Below are positions 1 through 4,886 of a DNA stretch of 6,196 nt, one piece after another. Each line of letters opens with the position of its first letter. The first letter of the stretch is position 1. Origin of the DNA: Veillonella parvula (GTDB lineage: Bacteria > Bacillota > Negativicutes > Veillonellales > Veillonellaceae). The DNA is taken from the NCBI GenBank assembly GCA_947096075.1, contig CAMUQE010000112.1, positions 1-6,196 of the forward strand. The letters run 5' to 3'. The position numbers and the translations under genes were made by a program. The notes under the pieces are model-generated. The model did not search any database, had not been told where the DNA came from, and saw only the letters and a list, made by a program, of their open reading frames with translations.

Positions 1-93
1 ACATCTAATATAAGTTACATCTAGAAAGCTCAAAAATTAAAATATAAAAATTAACAAAATGATATAGTTAAATTACTATTATTAATTATAAAT
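1..93. other. AT-rich sequence downstream of hypE, no gene seen
   Basis: This stretch follows the hypE stop codon and runs to the window edge. It is almost entirely A and T. On the minus strand it contains several T runs, but I find no GC-rich stem in front of them that would make a normal intrinsic terminator. The best pairing is an all-AT six-base arm (TAAATT/AATTTA) with a long loop, which is weak. The transcript may end here by another route or continue beyond the window. No coding region is supported. Confidence 0.5.
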
Positions 94-1101
94 TTAACAA
101 ATTCGTGGGACCTGATCTTCGCCTAATAAATCAATCAGACGAACACCTCCAATAGCTGTTTGTAGACCAACCTTACCAATATTTTTATCTAAAGTTTTAC
201 CAATTAAAGTAGCTTCGCTTCCTTCTTCAAAACTATGAAGAATCTTAAGAACTTTGTCTGTAATAGATGGCTCAACGATAAGGACTACTTTCCCTTCATT
301 CGCTAAATATAAAGGGTCATACCCTAATATATTACACACTGCCTGTACTTCTTCATGAATAGGTATGGCCGTTTCTTCAACCTTAATACCCACTTGACTT
401 TGATCAGCTATCTCTTTTAAAACAGTACCTAAACCTCCACGAGTTGGATCTCTCAACAAAGCAACTTGAGTTCCTACTTTATCTAATACCGCATGAACCA
501 TCTTATTTAGTGGTGCACAGTCAGTTGTTAAGGAGTCAGATAAATCTAAACCAAATCGCTGCCCCATAACGGCAATGGAGTGATCTCCAATAGCACCTGA
601 CAAAATGATATCCATCCCTGCTTTCACGCGATGTGGACCAATATCTATTCCAGCTGGAATCATGCCAATACCAGCAGTATTAATGTAGATTTTATCTACT
701 TCACCCTTTTTAACGACCTTTGTATCACCTGTAACAATTTGAACATTTGCAGCTTTTGCCATTTCTGACATAGTGCGAAGTATTTCATCTAGTTCTTTAA
801 AGGCCAAGCCTTCTTCTAAAATAAGACCACAACTTAAATATTGAGGTATCGCACCATTCATGGCTAAATCATTCACAGTTCCACAAACAGCCAACTTACC
901 AATATTACCACCAGGAAAGAATGAAGGTTGTACCACATAGGAATCCGTAGAGAAGGCCATGCGCCCGGCTGTAACGGGAAACTGGGCACCATCGTGTAGG
1001 GGCGCCAACAAATCATTTGTAAAATATTTCAAAATAAAACGGTCCGTCAACTCATGACTAAATCGTCCACCATTACCATGTACTAAGCGAACTCGTTCCA
1101 T
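94..1101 (-). CDS. hypE: HypE, carbamoyl dehydratase for [NiFe]-hydrogenase cyanide ligand synthesis
   Basis: HypE is a cytoplasmic PurM/AIR-synthase-like ATPase. HypF carbamoylates its C-terminal cysteine, and HypE then uses ATP to dehydrate the thiocarboxamide to a thiocyanate, which supplies CN- to the iron on HypC-HypD. The 335 residues match the usual family length (about 335). Visible signatures are VHGNGG (7-12), AFSTDSYVV (49-57), the block FFPGGNIGKLAVCGTVNDLA (61-80), TGDTKVV (124-130), DPTRGG (218-223) and the invariant C-terminal tail PRIC with acceptor Cys335. The ATG at 1101 is chosen because the protein then begins MERVRLVHGNGG, as homologues do, and GGGAGGA lies 6 bases upstream. 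A longer reading from a GTG at 1158 would add 19 unrelated residues inside hypD. The gene starts one base after the hypD stop, so translational coupling is likely. It looks complete and functional. Confidence 0.97.
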   Translation of the reverse strand: MERVRLVHGNGGRFSHELTDRFILKYFTNDLLAPLHDGAQFPVTAGRMAFSTDSYVVQPSFFPGGNIGKLAVCGTVNDLAMNGAIPQYLSCGLILEEGLAFKELDEILRTMSEMAKAANVQIVTGDTKVVKKGEVDKIYINTAGIGMIPAGIDIGPHRVKAGMDIILSGAIGDHSIAVMGQRFGLDLSDSLTTDCAPLNKMVHAVLDKVGTQVALLRDPTRGGLGTVLKEIADQSQVGIKVEETAIPIHEEVQAVCNILGYDPLYLANEGKVVLIVEPSITDKVLKILHSFEEGSEATLIGKTLDKNIGKVGLQTAIGGVRLIDLLGEDQVPRIC

Positions 1102-1102
1102 A

Positions 1103-2221
1103 TTAATCCTCCCACGTCGATCCACCACTAGAATAACCATATTTATACCATGCAGCACAGCTACCCTCTACAGATACCATACAAGCACCTACTGGATGAT
1201 CCGAGGTACAGCTTTTACCAAATAACGGACATTCACTAGGTTTAATAAGGCCTTGCAAAACACGTCCACATTGACAGCCTTTAGGATCAAGAGATGGTTT
1301 ATCTAAGTTAATAGGTAGGAGAAGTTCTACATCGTAAGCTGCATACTCACCCTTTAATGCTAAACCAGAGTTAGGAATAACACCAATACCGCGCCATACA
1401 TCATCGCATACTTCATACACTTCCTCGATCATAGCTTGGGCTACAGGATTTCCCTTCTGCATAACTACAGAATGATACGTATTGCCCACCACAATATTAC
1501 CAGACTTACGTTGCTCTAAAATATTAGCTATGGCAGACAATATTTCTAAGCCATCAAAGCCAGCGATACAAGATGGGATACCGTATTCTTTGGGCAAAAA
1601 TCGGTATGGTTCTTCCCCAATAATAACGCTAACATGACCAGGTAGAATAAATCCATCGATATGTCCTTCTTGTTTATCTAGTAATACACGCAATGCTGGT
1701 GGTACTAACTTATGAGATACAAGAAAGAATACGTTCTTTAATCCCGCAGCATGAACGACTTTTACAGTAGCACAAATTACGGCTATAGTCGTCTCAAAGC
1801 CAATAGCTAAAAATACGATTTTCTTTTCTGGGTATTTTTTGCTTAGTTCTATCACCTCTAAAGGTGTATAGATAACATGGATGTGAGCGCCCTTTGTTTG
1901 AGCTTCGCTGAGGCTACTATAACTCCCAGGGACCTTCAACATATCCCCAAAAGTAGCAATAATAACATCCTCACGTTCTGCATAGACTAAAGCCTTATCC
2001 ATATAGGTTTGATCAGTTACACATACTGGACATCCTGGTCCACTAACAAGTTCTATGCCACTTGGCAATAATTGACGAAGACCTTCTCGGAAAATCGATA
2101 CTGTATGCGTACCACAGACCTCCATAAGCCGCACAGTTTCACCGGGATTATGAAGCGCATTGATGCGCCTTAACAAAGCATCAGCTGTGTGCTGCTTTTC
2201 CTGCAAAGTAAGCTTCTTCAA
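1103..2221 (-). CDS. hypD: HypD, [4Fe-4S] scaffold for Fe(CN)2CO assembly
   Basis: HypD forms a complex with HypC on which the Fe(CN)2CO group of [NiFe]-hydrogenase is built. It carries a [4Fe-4S] cluster and redox-active thiols. The 372 residues are normal for the family (E. coli HypD is about 373). Visible motifs are MEVCGTHT (33-40, Cys36), GPGCPVC (61-67, Cys64 and Cys67), FGDMLKVPG (91-99), GFETT (141-145) and PGHVS (194-198). In the C-terminal cluster region, Cys318, Cys331, Cys338 and Cys355 fall where the family's cluster ligands lie; Cys316 and Cys347 are additional. The start is a TTG: an in-frame TAG lies three codons upstream (2228-2230), no ATG or GTG occurs before Met33, and AAGGAG lies 10 bases before the TTG. 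The gene overlaps the end of hypC by 41 bases and ends one base before hypE. Confidence 0.96.
   Translation of the reverse strand: MKKLTLQEKQHTADALLRRINALHNPGETVRLMEVCGTHTVSIFREGLRQLLPSGIELVSGPGCPVCVTDQTYMDKALVYAEREDVIIATFGDMLKVPGSYSSLSEAQTKGAHIHVIYTPLEVIELSKKYPEKKIVFLAIGFETTIAVICATVKVVHAAGLKNVFFLVSHKLVPPALRVLLDKQEGHIDGFILPGHVSVIIGEEPYRFLPKEYGIPSCIAGFDGLEILSAIANILEQRKSGNIVVGNTYHSVVMQKGNPVAQAMIEEVYEVCDDVWRGIGVIPNSGLALKGEYAAYDVELLLPINLDKPSLDPKGCQCGRVLQGLIKPSECPLFGKSCTSDHPVGACMVSVEGSCAAWYKYGYSSGGSTWED
1108..1112 (-). promoter_or_regulatory. Ribosome binding site for hypE (decides the start)
   Basis: GGAGG on the minus strand sits 6 bases before the ATG at 1101, within the last codons (Trp-Glu-Asp) of hypD. 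It supports the 335-residue HypE over the longer in-frame reading from the GTG at 1158, and suggests that hypE translation is coupled to the end of hypD. Confidence 0.85.
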
Positions 2222-2432
2222 GTTCTTCTAACTCCTTAAAGGCCTCTAATGTTTTTTGAGCCTCTTCTTCATCAACAATTTGTACAGCAAAACCTGCATG
2301 AACTAATAGCCAATCCCCTACCTTTGCTTCTGGTACAAGGAGTAAGCTACAATCACGAGTAGCCCCCGTCAATTCAACAGTACCAATAGCTTCATTTATA
2401 GCAATCAACTGTGCTGGTACAGCTAAGCACAT
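2181..2432 (-). CDS. hypC: HypC/HybG family hydrogenase maturation chaperone
   Basis: HypC is a small cytoplasmic chaperone. Its N-terminal cysteine, exposed after removal of the initiator Met, helps hold the iron that receives CN and CO in the HypCD complex; HypC then delivers it to the hydrogenase large subunit. The 83 residues fit the family size. The signature MCLAVP opens the protein (Cys2), followed by the conserved VGDWLLVHAGFAVQIVDEEEA segment with His45. The last 25 or so residues are acidic and helical in character (KELEELEEAYF). The ATG at 2432 has AAGGAG at 2438-2443, five bases upstream. The final 41 bases overlap the start of hypD, and the hypD ribosome binding site lies inside this gene, so HypC and HypD synthesis is probably coupled, in keeping with their complex. 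A 139-base gap separates it from hypF. Confidence 0.96.
   Translation of the reverse strand: MCLAVPAQLIAINEAIGTVELTGATRDCSLLLVPEAKVGDWLLVHAGFAVQIVDEEEAQKTLEAFKELEELEEAYFAGKAAHS
2232..2237 (-). promoter_or_regulatory. Ribosome binding site for hypD (supports the TTG start)
   Basis: AAGGAG on the minus strand lies inside the hypC coding sequence, 10 bases before the TTG at 2221. Later in-frame TTG codons (about 2206 and 2176) have no comparable site before them, so this sequence supports 2221 as the hypD start. The spacing is slightly long. Confidence 0.65.
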
Positions 2433-2477
2433 AATATCTCCTTATCTATATCATTTTTAACAAATTTTATATACAGT

Positions 2478-2493
2478 TGCTTTTGTAAAAGCA
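2478..2493 (-). repeat. Inverted repeat in the hypC leader, possible operator or small hairpin
   Basis: TGCTTTTACAAAAGCA consists of two perfect 7-base arms around a 2-base centre, 46 bases upstream of the hypC start and downstream of the possible -10 element. As RNA it could form a six-base stem with a four-base loop. As DNA it has the symmetry of a dimeric regulator site. It does not match the FNR (TTGAT-N4-ATCAA) or Rex consensus. It is not followed by a T run, so it is unlikely to be a terminator. Confidence 0.35.
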
Positions 2494-2523
2494 TCTCTAA
2501 AATATATAAATCAAATTAATATT

Positions 2524-2532
2524 ATTGTACCA
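2524..2532 (-). promoter_or_regulatory. Possible extended -10 promoter element for hypCDE
   Basis: TGGTACAAT on the minus strand matches the TGnTATAAT extended -10 pattern at all but one position. No good -35 hexamer lies 16-18 bases upstream, which is tolerable for extended -10 promoters. A start about 7 bases downstream would give a leader of roughly 85 bases before hypC. In AT-rich DNA such matches occur by chance, so this is tentative. Confidence 0.35.
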
Positions 2533-2571
2533 CAATTACAATCATTATTTAGTGATAGTAGCCACAAGTAA

Positions 2572-4851
2572 CTATTTCTGACTACCGAGCCACAATTGTC
2601 CCAACGCAAGGCCCCCATCATTAGAAGGAACGGCTTCATTCATATACAAATTCCCTACATGCCAGGTTCGATAAATCAGTTCTACTAATTTGCGGTTTTG
2701 AAATACACCACCTGATATAGCAGCATCATTAATATTATATCGCTCCATTAAATCTGCTGCAGTTTCACAGACTGCAATAGCAATCGTTTTATGGAAGGAT
2801 GCGGCTAGATGAGTACGAGACTCACCTTGTACAACACCATCCATGATGGCTTGTACTGTAGGCGTAAAGTCAAGAATACGACCATCATAATTATAATCAA
2901 GTAGTGATCCTTTTTCATCACCGCATAAAGCCTCTAGGGCAATGGCAATTTGTGCATCATAACTATGGACCATACCGAGACCTAACAGAGAGCCTACTGA
3001 ATCAAATAGCCGACCACAACTTGTAGCTTGAATCATAGGCATAGAAGACTGTAATGCTTTATCTAAAATTTCCCATCCCTTTGGAAGTTCTTTCATCCAC
3101 GCTTGGTACACAGAAGGAATATGATTGTCATAGCAATTGCGAATATACCACAAGGCTTGACGCCACGGCTCTCTAACAGCCTTTTCCCCACCTGGCAATG
3201 GAGCCGCATGGATATGCACTAATCTCTGGTATTGATTTCCTTTACAAAGGAGAAATTCACCACCCCATATAGTACCATCTGGTCCATATCCAGTACCATC
3301 CATAGCAATACCTAATACAGGCCCGCTTAAATTGTGTTCAGCCATAACAGACGCTATATGAGCATGATGATGTTGAATAGGTACAACAGAAAGATGAGCG
3401 TTGTCACCAATGCTTTTACCTAACCGAGACGAAAAAAACTGAGGATGACTATCTATAATAATCTTTTCTGGTTGTATAGAAAATAAATTCTTATATCGCT
3501 CAACGGTCCATTCTAGGGTTTTATGAGTAGATGCATTCTCTAAATCTCCAATATGGGGCCCTACGAGAACTTCACTACCTTTATTTAAAGCGAAAGCATT
3601 CTTTAAATCACTGCCCATAGCTAATATCGAAGTTTGTTCTAAACCGTCACAATGAATTGGCTCTGGTACATAACCACGACTGCGACGAATAAATCGAGGC
3701 TTATTATTGATGACCATCACAACTGAATCATCAAGAGGAGCATAGATTTCACGATTATGAACAAGGAAATAGTCTGCTACCTCACCTAGTTCATTAAATG
3801 CTTGATCGTCATTATATAATACGGAATCACCACTTCTGTTACCACTTGTCATAACCCAGGCTGCATCAGAGGGCAATAAAACCTCATGCATCGGTGTATA
3901 GGGCAACATCACTCCTAACATATGATTGTCTGGTGCTACGTGAGAACTTAAACGGACAGAGCTATTATGATTTCTTTCTAATAGCACAATAGGCCGTTCC
4001 ATCCCCGTCAATACATCTAGTTCTACATCACTAATTTGAACTAACTCTATGGCTGTATCTAATGAACCAACCATAATAGCTAATGGCTTATGAGGTCTGT
4101 TCTTTCGCTTACGCAAACGTTGTACAACCGCATCATTTCGTGCATCACATACAAGATGATAGCCACCTACCCCTTTTATGGCAATAATACTACCTTCATT
4201 AATCAATTCACGCGTAGTATTCCATACATTTACCGTATCTACAGCCGTGCGATTTGGCTTATATAAGGTATAACGAGGCCCACAATAAGAGCATGCATTT
4301 GGTTCAGCTCGATACCGACGCCCCTCTATATCTTCATACTCAGCTAGACAAGCTTCACACATTGGAAACTCGTTCATCGTCGTTCGTTCACGATCATACG
4401 GCAAAGATTTGATTATCGTATATCGTGGGCCACAATTTGTACAATTGATAAAAGGATATTCACGTCTGCGTTTATCCTGCTGTAGTTCTTTAATGCAGTC
4501 ATCACAAGGCGCCGTATCGGCGCTAATAAACGTACTCACCGCTTCACCTAATGGAGATGGCGCTACTATAAAATCGGTTTCATCACCTTTTACAGTAAGA
4601 TGTTGTACAGTTTGACTTGTAATGCGACATAAACGAGGTTGCTCCGCTTGAACAGCATCTAAAAATAGTTGCAATGCTCCTAGAGGACCTTGTATTTCAA
4701 CATATACACCACGGCTATCATTATATACAAAACCAGTTAAACCTAGAGAATGGGCACACATAGAAACAAGGGGCCGGAATCCGACCCCTTGAACTATACC
4801 GGTATAGCGAATTCCCCAGCGTTCTATAGTTTGATTACTATTTTGTTTCAT
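2572..4851 (-). CDS. hypF: HypF carbamoyltransferase, [NiFe]-hydrogenase maturation
   Basis: HypF makes carbamoyl-adenylate from carbamoyl phosphate and ATP and passes the carbamoyl group to the C-terminal cysteine of HypE, the first step of cyanide ligand synthesis. At 759 residues it is full length and has all expected parts. An acylphosphatase domain (about 14-100) carries VQGVGFRP with Arg26 and Asn44. A double zinc finger has Cys116/119, 137/140, 165/168 and 187/190. A YrdC-like nucleotide-binding domain (about 205-395) has IAIKGVGGYHLVCDA, KPLAIM and TSGN (335-338). A Kae1-like carbamoyltransferase domain (about 405-757) has HHHAH (494-498), MDGTGYGPDG (517-526), ISGGVFQNR (712-720) and NDGGLALGQ (744-752). 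The ATG at 4851 has AGGAG at 4857-4861. The gene starts 35 bases after the SCIFF maturase gene, so co-transcription is likely. GC-rich inverted repeats lie within its 5' coding part (4509-4523, 4767-4807). Confidence 0.97.
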   Translation of the reverse strand: MKQNSNQTIERWGIRYTGIVQGVGFRPLVSMCAHSLGLTGFVYNDSRGVYVEIQGPLGALQLFLDAVQAEQPRLCRITSQTVQHLTVKGDETDFIVAPSPLGEAVSTFISADTAPCDDCIKELQQDKRRREYPFINCTNCGPRYTIIKSLPYDRERTTMNEFPMCEACLAEYEDIEGRRYRAEPNACSYCGPRYTLYKPNRTAVDTVNVWNTTRELINEGSIIAIKGVGGYHLVCDARNDAVVQRLRKRKNRPHKPLAIMVGSLDTAIELVQISDVELDVLTGMERPIVLLERNHNSSVRLSSHVAPDNHMLGVMLPYTPMHEVLLPSDAAWVMTSGNRSGDSVLYNDDQAFNELGEVADYFLVHNREIYAPLDDSVVMVINNKPRFIRRSRGYVPEPIHCDGLEQTSILAMGSDLKNAFALNKGSEVLVGPHIGDLENASTHKTLEWTVERYKNLFSIQPEKIIIDSHPQFFSSRLGKSIGDNAHLSVVPIQHHHAHIASVMAEHNLSGPVLGIAMDGTGYGPDGTIWGGEFLLCKGNQYQRLVHIHAAPLPGGEKAVREPWRQALWYIRNCYDNHIPSVYQAWMKELPKGWEILDKALQSSMPMIQATSCGRLFDSVGSLLGLGMVHSYDAQIAIALEALCGDEKGSLLDYNYDGRILDFTPTVQAIMDGVVQGESRTHLAASFHKTIAIAVCETAADLMERYNINDAAISGGVFQNRKLVELIYRTWHVGNLYMNEAVPSNDGGLALGQLWLGSQK
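4509..4523 (-). repeat. Short GC-only inverted repeat within hypF
   Basis: In the hypF sense, GCGCCG and CGGCGC flank ATA, giving a perfect six-pair, all-GC stem with a three-base loop. It covers the Ser-Ala-Asp-Thr-Ala-Pro codons just before the first zinc-finger cysteine pair, at the junction between the acylphosphatase and zinc-finger domains. The sequence is visible directly; any role in translation pausing is speculation. Confidence 0.4.
4767..4791 (-). repeat. GC-rich inverted repeat inside the start of hypF
   Basis: On the transcribed sense, arms CAAGGGGTCGG and CCGGCCCCTTG flank a 3-base centre (ATT). They give an 11-base-pair RNA stem with a single G-U pair. The stem covers the codons for the catalytic acylphosphatase motif (Gln-Gly-Val-Gly-Phe-Arg-Pro-Leu) and is followed by the short T-rich run TTTCT. 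It uses codons (GGG, GTC, CGG, CCC) that look uncommon in these AT-rich genes. It could be an attenuator or translation-slowing hairpin, or a coincidence of coding. Confidence 0.5.
4794..4807 (-). repeat. Perfect 14-base palindrome inside the start of hypF
   Basis: CTATACCGGTATAG reads the same on both strands. It lies two bases upstream, in the sense of hypF, of the GC-rich inverted repeat at 4767-4791 and 44 bases after the start codon. It encodes part of Arg-Tyr-Thr-Gly-Ile-Val. Its symmetry would suit a dimeric DNA-binding protein, but its position inside a conserved coding motif means chance is a real possibility. Confidence 0.45.
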
Positions 4852-4856
4852 ATGAA

Positions 4857-4861
4857 CTCCT
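4857..4861 (-). promoter_or_regulatory. Ribosome binding site for hypF
   Basis: AGGAG on the minus strand lies five bases before the hypF ATG, inside the 35-base gap after the SCIFF maturase gene. The gap contains no recognisable promoter or terminator hairpin, which favours transcription of hypF from upstream. Confidence 0.8.
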
Positions 4862-4886
4862 ACTATACTCGGAGAATACTCAATAA

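Larger units (their letters stand above)
2433..2571 (-). promoter_or_regulatory. hypF-hypC intergenic leader with possible internal promoter
   Basis: This is the only sizeable gap between genes in the window. In the direction of transcription it holds an inverted repeat ATTGTA-N7-TACAAT (2524-2542), a possible extended -10 element TGGTACAAT (2524-2532) that is the downstream arm of that repeat, a second inverted repeat TGCTTTTACAAAAGCA (2478-2493), and the hypC ribosome binding site (2438-2443). I see no GC-rich hairpin with a T run after hypF, so read-through from hypF is possible. The gap suggests that hypCDE could be transcribed separately as well as with hypF. Confidence 0.4.

Noticed and set aside
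1..93. Possible intrinsic terminator after hypE.
   Set aside because: There are T runs on the minus strand but no GC-containing stem before them; the only pairing is all-AT with a long loop.
1102..1158. A longer HypE reading starting at a GTG at 1158 (19 extra residues).
   Set aside because: It would overlap hypD by 56 bases and add residues not found in HypE. The ATG at 1101 has a strong ribosome binding site and gives the expected N-terminus.
2155..2168. Inverted repeat GCGCAT-CA-ATGCGC near the start of hypD.
   Set aside because: The 2-base centre gives too tight a hairpin, there is no T run, and it sits in ordinary coding sequence with no regulatory context.
4409..4615. Plus-strand open frame of 68 codons within hypF.
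   Set aside because: It is fully antisense to a well-supported hypF, has no recognisable family and is a shadow of hypF coding.
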